A stretch of 52,733 nt of DNA, taken from DATKZH01 sp964475955. Its GTDB lineage: Bacteria; Planctomycetota; Planctomycetia; Pirellulales; Thermoguttaceae. The first letter of the stretch is position 1, and each line of letters opens with the position of its first letter. Of this stretch, positions 25,660-34,036 are shown piece after piece. The notes beneath the pieces were generated by a model that saw only the letters and a list, made by a program, of their open reading frames with translations, was not told the DNA's origin and ran no database searches. A program made the position numbers and the translations under genes. The stretch spans positions 1-52,733 of the forward strand of contig CAYYZY010000030.1 of assembly GCA_964475955.1 (NCBI GenBank). The letters run 5' to 3'.

Positions 25660-27315
25660 ATGGCGACAACAAGATCATGCACCGAGACGCGCTACGTGGG
25701 GCTTCCGATCAGCCGTGGAACGGCGGTGGCGAAGGTTTGCCTGTTTAACGAGAAGCGCCACACCGACCTGGTCGCCTATCGCGTCGCGGGAGACGGCCTC
25801 GAGGCCGAGAAGGGGCGCGTGCGCCGGGCGTTTGCCGTGGCCTCGAGCCAGCTCGACCTCGTCGTGGAGAACGTGGTCGAGCGGATCGGTCGGGCCGAGG
25901 CGCAGATCTTCGAGGCCCAAAAGGCGATCCTGGCCGACGAGGTCCTGCTGCGCGAGGTCTTTGGCAACATCGACAGTTTGAAGGTGAATGCGGAGTCGGC
26001 CATCACCCACACGCTCAACGCCTACGAGGTCCGGCTTCAGGAGTTGAACGACGAGTACCTCAGAGAACGGGCGAGCGACATCGGCGAGATTCGGCGGCGG
26101 CTTCTCGACGTGCTGGGCAACATGAACCCCTCGCTCTCCTGCGGCGGTGAGGCGCATTGCCAGCAGGGTCTGGATCGGATCATCGTCGCCGAGGAGCTGA
26201 CGCCCAGCCTCACCGTCGACCTCGACACCGAACGCGTGCTCGGCTTCGTCACCGAGCGCGGCGGCCCGACCTCCCACGCGGCGATCCTCGCCCGGGCGAT
26301 GGGTATCCCGGCCGTGAGCGGCATCAAGGGAATCCACGGCCTGTTGAGTTGCGGCACGGAATTGCTGCTCGACGGCGCCTTGGGCGAGGTGGTCGTCTGG
26401 CCGAGCGCGCAGACGATCGCCCATGCGAAGGCGAATCGCGGGCTCTCCATGCGCACGCGTGCACGGGTCGACCCCGTGCCCGAACTGACCGTGATGGCCA
26501 ACATCAGCTACGCGGCCGACGTGGCTCAGGCCGTCGAGCACAAGGCCGAGGGGATCGGGCTGTACCGTACGGAGTTCGAGTTCTTCACGGTGGGCCGCGT
26601 ACTCGAGGAGGACGAGCAGTTCGAGCGGTACGCGTCGGTCGTCCAGGCGATGGAGGGGCAGCCCGTTTGCTTCCGACTGCTCGATATCGGCGGCGATAAA
26701 CCGGCGTCGTTCCTCGAGTTGCCGCGAGAGGACAACCCCTACCTCGGCTACCGCGGCAGCCGGCTGCTCCTGGGGCGGCGCGACCTGCTGCGCACACAGG
26801 CCCGGGCGTTGGTTCGGGCTTCGCTTCACGGGCCGGTCGACGTGATGTACCCGATGATCGTCGACCGCGAGCAGTTCCTGCGACTGAAAACCCTTTTTGA
26901 GGAGGCGACCTCAGACCTTTCTCCGGGCGTGTTGCGGCACGGCGTGATGTTCGAGGTGCCTTCCGCCTGCCTCCAGGCCCGCGATCTGCTCGAAGTGGCC
27001 GAGTTCGCCAGCATCGGCACGAACGACCTGATCCAGTACCTGTTCGCCGTGGACCGGAACAACGAGCTGGTGGCCGACGACTACACGCCCGACCGGCCCG
27101 TCTTCTGGTCGGTGCTGGGCGAGATCGCGTCGGCGGCCCGGGCGGCGGGCCGCCAGGTGTCGATCTGCGGCGAGGCGGCCAGCAGCGTACAGCATCTTCC
27201 CAAGATGATGGAGCTGGGGCTGACGCGGTTGAGCGTCAGCCCGCGCTTCATCCCCGAACTGCGGCTGGCGGCGAAGCAGAGGGCAAAGCGAACGTCAGAG
27301 CAGGAACCCGCGTGA
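25660..27315 (+). CDS. ptsI: PTS enzyme I (phosphoenolpyruvate-protein phosphotransferase)
   Basis: A 551-residue enzyme I that autophosphorylates from PEP and passes phosphate to HPr. The N-terminal domain has the phospho-His in RGGPTSHAAILARAMG (His206); the PEP-binding barrel has GIGLYRTEFEFF, FRLLDIGGDKPASFLE, NPYLGYRGSRLLL, GVMFEVPSACLQARDLLEVA, FASIGTNDLIQYLFAVDRN and the catalytic Cys503 in ICGEAASS. Length and order are normal. No HPr, HPr kinase or sugar EII is in the window, so it could serve regulation or a distant transporter. MATTRSC (25660) starts 12 nt after AGGAGG. The stop overlaps the next start (TGATG). Confidence 0.95.
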   Translation: MATTRSCTETRYVGLPISRGTAVAKVCLFNEKRHTDLVAYRVAGDGLEAEKGRVRRAFAVASSQLDLVVENVVERIGRAEAQIFEAQKAILADEVLLREVFGNIDSLKVNAESAITHTLNAYEVRLQELNDEYLRERASDIGEIRRRLLDVLGNMNPSLSCGGEAHCQQGLDRIIVAEELTPSLTVDLDTERVLGFVTERGGPTSHAAILARAMGIPAVSGIKGIHGLLSCGTELLLDGALGEVVVWPSAQTIAHAKANRGLSMRTRARVDPVPELTVMANISYAADVAQAVEHKAEGIGLYRTEFEFFTVGRVLEEDEQFERYASVVQAMEGQPVCFRLLDIGGDKPASFLELPREDNPYLGYRGSRLLLGRRDLLRTQARALVRASLHGPVDVMYPMIVDREQFLRLKTLFEEATSDLSPGVLRHGVMFEVPSACLQARDLLEVAEFASIGTNDLIQYLFAVDRNNELVADDYTPDRPVFWSVLGEIASAARAAGRQVSICGEAASSVQHLPKMMELGLTRLSVSPRFIPELRLAAKQRAKRTSEQEPA

Positions 27316-29576
27316 TGAAGCGAGGAACCCTTTTGCTCGCGGTTGGGCTGCTGATCGGCGGCCTGATGCTTGCCGGGAGACCCCACGACCGTCGTGGAGA
27401 AAGCGAGGAGGCCATGACCCCTTCACCCTCACATCCGGAACCGACCGCGCCGGACCGCGCGCACCCGGCCGACGCGGAGCGCGCCGGCAAAGCGCCCGCC
27501 AACCACCTGGCCGGGGCAACCAGCCCGTACCTGCTCCAGCACGCGCACAACCCGGTCGACTGGTATCCGTGGGGGGAGGAAGCGCTCAATCGGGCGAAGG
27601 CGGAGAACAAGCCGATCTTCCTCTCCATCGGTTATTCCGCCTGTCATTGGTGCCACGTGATGGAGCGGGAGTCGTTTGAGGACCCGGCGACCGCCAAGAT
27701 CATCAACGAGCAGTTCATCGCCATCAAGGTTGACCGGGAGGAGCGGCCCGACCTCGACGAGATCTACATGACGGCGGTCCAGCTTCTCACGGGGCAGGGG
27801 GGGTGGCCGCTGAGTGCATTCCTCACGCCCGAGCTGAAACCGTTCTACGGCGGCACGTATTTCCCGCCCGAGGAACGGTCCGGCATGCCCTCATTCGGCC
27901 GCGTGCTCAGGGCAGTGGCCGAGGCGTGGCGCGAGCGTCCCGATGAGGTCGCCCGGGGGGCGAAGCAGGTGGTCGAGGCGCTGGAGGCCAACGCGGCGCC
28001 CGAGCCGGCGGCCGGGGGGCGGGTCGACGCGTCGCTTCCGGCCGCGGCGGTGGCGGCGCTTCGGGCCCAGTTCGACCCGCAATGGGGTGGCTTCGGCGGG
28101 GCGCCCAAGTTTCCGCCCTCCGGGGCGATCGCACTGTTACTCCGCGAGCACCGGCACGCGGGCGAGGCCGACGCGCTTCGCATGGCCACGGTCACGCTCA
28201 ACCGCATGGCCCGGGGCGGCATCCACGACCAGATCGGCGGGGGCTTCCACCGCTACTCGGTCGACGCCCGGTGGCTCACGCCCCACTTCGAGAAGATGCT
28301 CTACGACAACGCCATCCTCGCCCGGCTGTACCTCGAAGCCTGGCAGGCGACCGGCCACAAGCGGTACCGGCGCGTGGCCGCGGGAATCTTCGACTACGTG
28401 CTCCGCGACATGACCGACCCGGGCGGCGGCTTCCATTCGGCCGAAGACGCCGACAGCGAGGGCGAGGAGGGCCGTTTCTACGTCTGGCGGCCCGAGGAGA
28501 TCCGGGCCGCGATGGGCGAAGCCGACGCGGCACGGTTCAACGACTACTACGGCGTGACCGAGCCGGGCAACTTCGAGGGGCGGAACATCCTCCACGTCGC
28601 CAAGAAACCGAGCGAGGTGGCCGGCGCGTTGGGGATATCGGAAGCGGAACTGGAGAAGCGGCTCGATCCCATGCGCCGAAAGCTCCTGGCCGAACGCCAG
28701 CGGCGCGTGCGCCCCGGCAAAGACGACAAGGTGCTCGCCGCGTGGAACGGCATGATGATTTCGGCCCTGGCGCGCGGCTACCAGGTGTTGGGCGATCGCC
28801 GCTACCTCGAGGCCGCCGAAAAGGCCGCCCGGGTCGTGCTCGAGGAGATGCTCCGCGACGGCACGCTCATGCGGAGTTATCGGGGCTCGGGCGGGGCAGG
28901 GCAGGGGGGTGCGAGCAGGCTGCCCGGCTACCTCGACGATTACGCCGAGATGGCCCGCGCCCTAGTCGATCTCTACGAGGCGAGCTTCGACCTCCGCTGG
29001 CTGGAGGCGGCCGACCGCCTGGCGGACAAGATGACGGCCGACTTCTGGGACGAGGAGCACGGCGGGTTCTTTTACACGACGGCCGAGCACAAGAATCTGC
29101 TCGTGCGGACCAAGCCGCTCTACGACGGGGCGGTGCCCTCGGGCAACTCGACGGCCACGCTCGTCCTGCTGCGCCTGGCGAAGCTGTTGGACCGCGGGGA
29201 GTACACCGAAAAGGCGCAGCGCGTGCTGTCGTGGGCCTCGGCCGCGATGCGCCGGCAGCCCAGGGCGCATCTCGACCTCTTGGTGGCGGCCGAGTTTCAT
29301 CTGCGTCCCGGGCGCGAGATCGCCGTGGCGGGCGACCCGACGAGCTCCGAGACCCGGGCGCTGGTGGACGTCGTCCACGGCCGGTTCCTGCCGAACAAGG
29401 TCCTCGCGCTAGCGCCGGTCGACGGCGCGGCGCACGAGCGCGCGGCGGAGCGGATCCCGCTCCTGCGAGGCAAGACGATGCTCGCCGGCAAGCCGACCGT
29501 CTACGTGTGCGAGAACTTCGCCTGCAAACAGCCGGTCCATGATCCCGCGGCGCTTGCGCAACTGTTGGATGAATAG
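27315..29576 (+). CDS. DUF255 / thioredoxin-domain protein (YyaL, SPATA20-like)
   Basis: A 753-residue protein with an N-terminal hydrophobic segment (LLLAVGLLIGGLMLAG; signal or anchor), a Pro-rich linker, a thioredoxin-fold domain and an alpha/alpha-barrel of the glucosaminidase-epimerase kind. The active-site-like CxxC is Cys110-HW-Cys113 in FLSIGYSACHWCHVMERESF; DREERPDLDEIYMTAVQLLT and GGWPLSAFLTPELKPFYGGT are family hallmarks. SVDARWLTPHFEKMLYDNAI and GKDDKVLAAWNGMMISALAR lie in the barrel. Biochemical function is unestablished. It is translationally coupled to ptsI by a 1-nt overlap. A GGGCAGGG pair encodes a Gly/Gln-rich insertion near residue 530. Confidence 0.93.
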   Translation: MKRGTLLLAVGLLIGGLMLAGRPHDRRGESEEAMTPSPSHPEPTAPDRAHPADAERAGKAPANHLAGATSPYLLQHAHNPVDWYPWGEEALNRAKAENKPIFLSIGYSACHWCHVMERESFEDPATAKIINEQFIAIKVDREERPDLDEIYMTAVQLLTGQGGWPLSAFLTPELKPFYGGTYFPPEERSGMPSFGRVLRAVAEAWRERPDEVARGAKQVVEALEANAAPEPAAGGRVDASLPAAAVAALRAQFDPQWGGFGGAPKFPPSGAIALLLREHRHAGEADALRMATVTLNRMARGGIHDQIGGGFHRYSVDARWLTPHFEKMLYDNAILARLYLEAWQATGHKRYRRVAAGIFDYVLRDMTDPGGGFHSAEDADSEGEEGRFYVWRPEEIRAAMGEADAARFNDYYGVTEPGNFEGRNILHVAKKPSEVAGALGISEAELEKRLDPMRRKLLAERQRRVRPGKDDKVLAAWNGMMISALARGYQVLGDRRYLEAAEKAARVVLEEMLRDGTLMRSYRGSGGAGQGGASRLPGYLDDYAEMARALVDLYEASFDLRWLEAADRLADKMTADFWDEEHGGFFYTTAEHKNLLVRTKPLYDGAVPSGNSTATLVLLRLAKLLDRGEYTEKAQRVLSWASAAMRRQPRAHLDLLVAAEFHLRPGREIAVAGDPTSSETRALVDVVHGRFLPNKVLALAPVDGAAHERAAERIPLLRGKTMLAGKPTVYVCENFACKQPVHDPAALAQLLDE

Positions 29577-29590
29577 CGTTTGACGACCGT

Positions 29591-29645
29591 GTAGCAGGCA
29601 CACTCCGTGTGCCGCCCGCTACGGCACACGGAGTGTGCCTGCTAC
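29591..29645. repeat. Perfect 24-bp inverted repeat (GTAGCAGGCACACTCC arms)
   Basis: Arms 29591-29614 (GTAGCAGGCACACTCCGTGT then GCCG) and 29622-29645 are exact complements with the 7-nt loop CCCGCTA. It stands between the DUF255 stop and the permease, so it may act as a terminator or insulating hairpin. A degenerate single arm lies at 21786-21805. Confidence 0.8.
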
Positions 29646-29680
29646 GACCTAGAGCCCTGGAGGAATGACGAACGAGAACC

Positions 29681-30895
29681 ATGATCGATATCGTACTGAG
29701 CATCCTTGAAGAGAGCTGGCTCGTGCTGGGACAGATGGCGCCGTACCTGCTGCTGGGGTTCCTGGTGGCCGGGCTGCTCTCGGTGGCCATCTCGCCGGCC
29801 TGGGTGGAGCGGCGCCTGGGCCGGCGCGGCCTGGGGCCGGTGGTGACCGCGTCGCTGGTGGGCGTGCCGCTCCCCTTGTGCTCGTGTGGGGTGATCCCGG
29901 TGGCCGCGTCGATCCGGCGGCACGGGGCGAGCCGCGGGGCCACTACCGCGTTTTTGCTCTCCACGCCGCAGACGGGCGTCGACAGCATCGCCGTGACTTA
30001 TGCCCTGCTCGGGCCCGTCTTCGCCGTCTTCCGGCCGGTGGTGGCGCTGCTGACCGGCGTCGCCGGCGGATTGCTGACGCAACTGTTCGACCGGCCGGAA
30101 TGGAACCGGCGCGAGCCGGCCGACGCCGAACCGGCCGCCGGGTCGTGTTGCTCTCACGAAGCGAGCGACGCCCCGCACGCGCCCCCCGAACGCGAGACCG
30201 GTTCCTCCTCCTGCTGCTCCAACTCGCCGGTGCAGACCGCCTCGTGCTGCTCCTCCGGTGCGCAAGAATCGGGCTCTGCCGGCGCCGCCGAAGCGTGCAC
30301 CGACGCCTGCTGCGCGAGCGAGGGCAACGGGAACGTGGTGATGCGCGCGCTTCGGTACGCTTTGGTCACGCTGCCGCGCGACATCGGGCCGTCGCTGGCC
30401 GTGGGGATCCTGGTCGCCGGCGCGATCGGGGCGCTGCTGCCCGAGCAGGCCCTTCGCGGATACATGGGCGGGGGAGTGGTTTCCATTCTCTTGGCGATGG
30501 CGGCGGGGGTTCCGCTCTACGTGTGCGCCACGGCGTCGGTGCCGATCGCGGTCGGGCTGATCCACCTCGGGGCCTCGCCCGGGGCGGCGCTGGCGTTTCT
30601 GATTGCCGGCCCGGCGACCAACGCGGCCACGCTCACGACCGCCTGGCGCGTGCTGGGCCGGGGCGCGACGCTCGTCTACCTGGCCACCGTCGCGGCCAGC
30701 GCGCTGCTGTGCGGGCTGTTCTTGAACTGGCTGCTTCCGGCGGGCGCCGCGGCGGCGTCGCTGGCGCCGCACGCGCACGGTGAGGCGTCGGGCCACTGGT
30801 TGTTCCACGTCGCCGCAGTCGTTATGCTGTCCGTGCTCGTGTTTTCCTACGTTTCGGGGGGGAGGAAACGGAAGTCAACGGAGGGAGATTCCTGA
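29681..30895 (+). CDS. ArsP/DUF318-type permease with Cys-rich loop (SO_0444-like Cu/Zn efflux family)
   Basis: A 404-residue permease with about eight to ten helices in two halves. The first half ends LLSTPQTGVDSIAVTYALLG, the second carries GVPLYVCATASVPIAVGLIH and FLIAGPATNAATLTTAWRVL. GVPLPLCSCGVIPVAASIRR (Cys67, Cys69) is the metal or metalloid thiol motif of ArsP-like permeases. The central loop (about 145-215) has four Cys-Cys clusters (SCCSHE, SSCCSNS, SCCSSG, DACCASE), suggesting soft-metal capture. The family is annotated as Cu/Zn efflux or organoarsenical transport; the substrate here is inferred only. ATG 29681 overlaps a short reading frame that starts at 29665 directly after GGAGGA. 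The stop overlaps the flavodiiron start. Confidence 0.85.
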   Translation: MIDIVLSILEESWLVLGQMAPYLLLGFLVAGLLSVAISPAWVERRLGRRGLGPVVTASLVGVPLPLCSCGVIPVAASIRRHGASRGATTAFLLSTPQTGVDSIAVTYALLGPVFAVFRPVVALLTGVAGGLLTQLFDRPEWNRREPADAEPAAGSCCSHEASDAPHAPPERETGSSSCCSNSPVQTASCCSSGAQESGSAGAAEACTDACCASEGNGNVVMRALRYALVTLPRDIGPSLAVGILVAGAIGALLPEQALRGYMGGGVVSILLAMAAGVPLYVCATASVPIAVGLIHLGASPGAALAFLIAGPATNAATLTTAWRVLGRGATLVYLATVAASALLCGLFLNWLLPAGAAAASLAPHAHGEASGHWLFHVAAVVMLSVLVFSYVSGGRKRKSTEGDS

Positions 30896-32151
30896 TGCCC
30901 AACGCCAACACGGCCAATCTGCTCGACGGGATCGACTGGGTGGGCTACGTCGACTGGAACGTGCGCGACTTCCACGGCTACACGGCCCGCCGCGGCACCA
31001 CGTACAACGCCTACCTGGTTCGCGATGAGAAGACCGTGCTGGTCGACGCGGTCAAGGCCCCGTACGCCGACTCCCTCCTGGAGAACGTGGCTTCGCTCAC
31101 CGACCCGGCCCAAGTCGACTACGTGGTGTGCAACCACGCCGAGCCGGATCACGCCGGAACGATGGACCGCGTCCTGGAGGCCCTGCCCGGCGCCACGCTT
31201 CTGGCCAACGCCAAGGGACTCGCGGCCCTGGGGCAGCACTTCGACACGTCGGGCTGGAAGACCCGGGCGGTCGAGAACGGGGAGACCATCTCGCTCGGCC
31301 GGCGCAGCCTCCGCTTCGTCAACACGCCCATGGTGCATTGGCCCGAGTCGATGTTTACCTACGTGCCCGAGGAGAAGCTGCTGTTCTCGATGGACGCGTT
31401 CGGGCAGCACTACGCCACGTCGCAGCGGTTCGACGACGAAGTGGATCTACCCACCGTGATGCGGGAGGCCAAGACCTACTACGCCAACATCGTCATGCCC
31501 TTCGGCAAGCAGGTCGCCAAGACGCTCGGGCTGGCGGCCGAGTTGGAGATCGACTGCATCGCCCCCAGCCACGGCGTGATCTGGCGCCGCCACCTGGGGG
31601 AGATCCTTCGGGCCTACGGCGAGTGGGCCCAATGCCGCGCCCGGCCGAAGGTGCTCGTCGTGTACGACACGATGTGGGGGAGCACGGACCGGATGGCCGA
31701 GGCGATCTGTGCGGGGGCGACCGACGAGGGCGTGGAGGCCGTGCTCGCCCACGTGCGGCGCACCGACCTGACGCGCCTGGCCACCGAAGTGCTCGACGCC
31801 GCGGCGGTCGCCTTCGGCTCGTCGACCCTCAACCGCGAGATGATGCCCATGGCCAGCGCGGTACTCACCTATTGGAAGGGGCTGGGGCCGGTCGGCAAGG
31901 CGGGCTTCGCCTTCGGCTCCTACGGCTGGAGCAAGGGCGGGCCGGAGGCCGTCGACGAAGGGCTCCGGTCGCTCAAGTGGGAGGTCCTGCGCGAACCGTT
32001 GCGCGCCCACTACCGGCCCTCGCCCGAGGTGCTTGACGAGTGCCGCGAGGCAGGCAGAATGTTGGCGTGCAAGGCCCGCGAAATCGCCGGGGAGGGGGCG
32101 ACGAGCGCGGGCGCGGCCGCGGGTACAGGCGTCGGCCACCAGACGAGCTAG
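30895..32151 (+). CDS. Flavodiiron protein (FprA/A-type flavoprotein)
   Basis: A 418-residue cytosolic NO or O2 reductase. The beta-lactamase-like domain has diiron ligands in CNHAEPDHAGTMDR (His81, Glu83, Asp85, His86), NTPMVHWPESMFTY (His), LLFSMDAFGQHY (Asp) and CIAPSHGVIWRR (His). The flavodoxin domain starts near 255: VLVVYDTMWGSTDRMAEAIC, AFGSSTLNREMMPMASAVLT and FAFGSYGWSKGGPEAVDE. It is followed after 18 bp by rubredoxin, its usual electron donor. The start (TGATG overlap with the permease) has GGAGGG upstream. NO versus O2 preference cannot be read from the sequence; the Hcp/NrfA context favours nitrosative stress. Confidence 0.95.
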   Translation: MPNANTANLLDGIDWVGYVDWNVRDFHGYTARRGTTYNAYLVRDEKTVLVDAVKAPYADSLLENVASLTDPAQVDYVVCNHAEPDHAGTMDRVLEALPGATLLANAKGLAALGQHFDTSGWKTRAVENGETISLGRRSLRFVNTPMVHWPESMFTYVPEEKLLFSMDAFGQHYATSQRFDDEVDLPTVMREAKTYYANIVMPFGKQVAKTLGLAAELEIDCIAPSHGVIWRRHLGEILRAYGEWAQCRARPKVLVVYDTMWGSTDRMAEAICAGATDEGVEAVLAHVRRTDLTRLATEVLDAAAVAFGSSTLNREMMPMASAVLTYWKGLGPVGKAGFAFGSYGWSKGGPEAVDEGLRSLKWEVLREPLRAHYRPSPEVLDECREAGRMLACKAREIAGEGATSAGAAAGTGVGHQTS

Positions 32152-32169
32152 ACGGGAGGACGAGACGCG

Positions 32170-32334
32170 ATGACGAAGTACGTTTGCGACGTGTGCGATT
32201 GGGTGTACGACCCGGCCGAGGGGCTGCCCGAAGAGGGCATCGAGCCGGGCACGCCGTTCGAGGACCTGCCCGACGACTTCGAGTGCCCCGAGTGCGGCGT
32301 GGGCAAAGACGAGTTTTCGCCCGTGGACGATTAG
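32170..32334 (+). CDS. Rubredoxin
   Basis: A 54-residue iron protein: MTKYVCDVCDWVYDPAEGLP ending ECPECGVGKDEFSPVDD. Two knuckles, CDVC and CPEC, bind one Fe(SCys)4; Tyr/Trp/Phe core residues are in place. It donates electrons to the flavodiiron protein immediately upstream (18-bp gap), as in Desulfovibrio and Moorella operons. GGGAGGA lies about 8 nt before ATG 32170. Typical size. Confidence 0.96.
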   Translation: MTKYVCDVCDWVYDPAEGLPEEGIEPGTPFEDLPDDFECPECGVGKDEFSPVDD

Positions 32335-32511
32335 TTGCGACGGCGCGGGTTCGACTCGGATGCGGGATTGGGCAGCCTGGAGCGGTGTCCAGATTTCCCA
32401 AAGTGATGACGCGTTTTGCCCCGCTTCACGTCGAAGTCGGCCGTTGGCCGATGTGGCGCTGTAGTATTCGTGCCTCGGTGCGCAGGGCGCCGAGGGGGAA
32501 AGGGCGTTTCG

Positions 32512-32646
32512 ATGGGATGCAGGAAGGGGGAGTCGGAGCACAAGCCGAAGCCGGGGCGGTTTCGCTGCGCGAAGTGCGGGGCCGCGTCGAAGAAGAAAGG
32601 GCACGTCTGCAAGCCGAAGAAGATCAAGAAGAAGCCGGGGGATTGA
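32512..32646 (+). CDS. Very small basic zinc-knuckle protein
   Basis: A 44-residue protein, MGCRKGESEHKPKPGRFRCA then KCGAASKKKGHVCKPKKIKK KPGD in outline. CAKCG plus the later Cys in GHVCKP can bind zinc; 14 Lys make it strongly basic, suggesting nucleic-acid contact. Similar Lys-rich mini-proteins with 'RCKKCG....K..VCKPKK' occur in planctomycetes and other bacteria as hypothetical proteins (from memory). ATG 32512 has GGAAAGG about 8 nt upstream. The 177 bp before it contain nothing else recognisable. Confidence 0.65.
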   Translation: MGCRKGESEHKPKPGRFRCAKCGAASKKKGHVCKPKKIKKKPGD

Positions 32647-32729
32647 CGGCTGCCCGTTGTCTTTGAGACACAACTCGTTTACTTGCGTTTGGCGACACCA
32701 CAAGACCTATTGCAAAGGAGTGGGCCGCG

Positions 32730-33878
32730 ATGAGTTTGAAACGAAACTCGTGGATGGTGAGCTTGTGTATCATGTCGCTGGTGTTCCTGGCGACGCAGTT
32801 GGGTTGTCCGCAGGCCGAAACGCCCTCGGGCCCGGCTCCCACCATGGGCGCGCCGGAAGGCGAACCGGCGGAGGAAGCGGAACCTGCCGAAGAGGCTGAG
32901 CCCGCCGAAGGAGAGGCCGCGGCAAAGCCCGACGAGGCGGCCGCCGCGCTGCCGAAGGTTCCGCTGGGGCTGCCGGAGGTGCCGGTGCCCGAGGACAACC
33001 CGATCACCCCCGAAAAAGTTGCCTTGGGCAAGATGCTCTACTTCGACGAGCGGCTGAGCAAGGACGGCACCATCTCCTGCGCCACCTGCCACGACCCCGA
33101 GATGGCCTGGGCCGAGCACAAGGCAACCAGCACCGGGATCGGCAACCAGGTCGGCGGCGCCAACTCCCCGACGGTCATCAACGCCGCCTACGCCACGAGC
33201 CAGTTCTGGGACGGCCGTGAGCCCACCCTGGAGGCCCAGGCGTTGGGTCCCATCGCCAATCCCATCGAGATGGGCCACGAGTTGCCCGCGATGATCGCCG
33301 ACCTCTCTGGGGTGGCCGACTACGCGCCGATGTTTGAGAAGGCGTTCGGCGATCCCGAGATCACCGAAGACCGCGTGGCCAAGGCGATCGCCACGTTCGA
33401 GCGGCTGGTGCTCAGCGGCAACTCGCCGTACGACCAGTACGTCGAACTCGAGAAGGAAGACGCGCTGACCGAGGCCCAGAAGCGGGGCATGGAGGTCTTC
33501 GAGGAGGTCCGCTGCGACATGTGCCACCTGCCGCCGCTTTTCAGCAACTACCGGTTCCACAACGCCGGCATCGGCATGGACAAGGACCCGCCCGATGAAG
33601 GCCGCAAGGCCGTCACCGGGAAGGACAGCGACCTGGGCGCGTTCCGCGTTCCCGCCCTGCGCGAGGTGGCCAACACGGCCCCCTACTTCCACGACGGGAG
33701 CTGCGAGACGCTGGAGGAGGCCGTGGCCCTGATGGCGGACGGGGGCAAGGATAACCCGAACCTCTCGCTGATGCTCAAGGCCCTGCGCGAGAAGGAGATC
33801 ACCGAGCAGGACCGCGCCGACCTGGTCGAGTTCCTCAAGGCCCTCTCCGGCGACTACCCGCGCAAGGACGACATCTGA
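32730..33878 (+). CDS. Di-heme cytochrome c peroxidase (CcpA/MauG family), lipoprotein
   Basis: A 382-residue envelope enzyme reducing H2O2 with cytochrome electrons. The signal ends in a lipobox, SLVFLATQLGC (Cys26). Residues 35-75 form an acidic Ala/Glu/Pro linker. Heme 1 is CATCHDPEMAW (Cys117-His121) in FDERLSKDGTISCATCHDPE; heme 2 is CDMCHLPPLFSN. NSPTVINAAYATSQFWDGRE and FRVPALREVANTAPYFHDGS are family signatures; the Met/His region in the latter belongs to the high-potential heme. AAAGGAG precedes ATG 32730. It probably complements peroxiredoxin on the outer side of the membrane. Confidence 0.95.
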   Translation: MSLKRNSWMVSLCIMSLVFLATQLGCPQAETPSGPAPTMGAPEGEPAEEAEPAEEAEPAEGEAAAKPDEAAAALPKVPLGLPEVPVPEDNPITPEKVALGKMLYFDERLSKDGTISCATCHDPEMAWAEHKATSTGIGNQVGGANSPTVINAAYATSQFWDGREPTLEAQALGPIANPIEMGHELPAMIADLSGVADYAPMFEKAFGDPEITEDRVAKAIATFERLVLSGNSPYDQYVELEKEDALTEAQKRGMEVFEEVRCDMCHLPPLFSNYRFHNAGIGMDKDPPDEGRKAVTGKDSDLGAFRVPALREVANTAPYFHDGSCETLEEAVALMADGGKDNPNLSLMLKALREKEITEQDRADLVEFLKALSGDYPRKDDI

Positions 33879-33900
33879 CAATCGCGCCAACGCGTCTCGC

Positions 33901-33952
33901 TGAGCCCCCCGTGAATTGCAGATTGAGCCCCCCGTGATTCACGTGGGGCTCA
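33901..33952. repeat. Hairpin repeat TGAGCCCCCCGTGATT...CACGTGGGGCTCA
   Basis: A first unit TGAGCCCCCCGTGAATTGCA is followed by a second, TGAGCCCCCCGTGATT (from 33924), that pairs with CACGTGGGGCTCA (ends 33952). The result is a stem of about 12 bp with a short ATT loop. It lies between the convergent peroxidase and GH106 genes and is a good place for a bidirectional terminator. The repeated first unit suggests partial duplication. Confidence 0.6.
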
Positions 33953-34036
33953 TTCGGATGATCCACGGGGACCCGGTTGCGCGACGTGACGGCCGTCGAC
34001 GCGTGCGACTTCGCTCGCGCAACGACATCCGGTCGC

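Noticed and set aside
32335..32511. GCGGGTTCGACTC segment resembling a tRNA T-arm
   Set aside because: No acceptor stem, anticodon arm or CCA-side pairing can be built around it.
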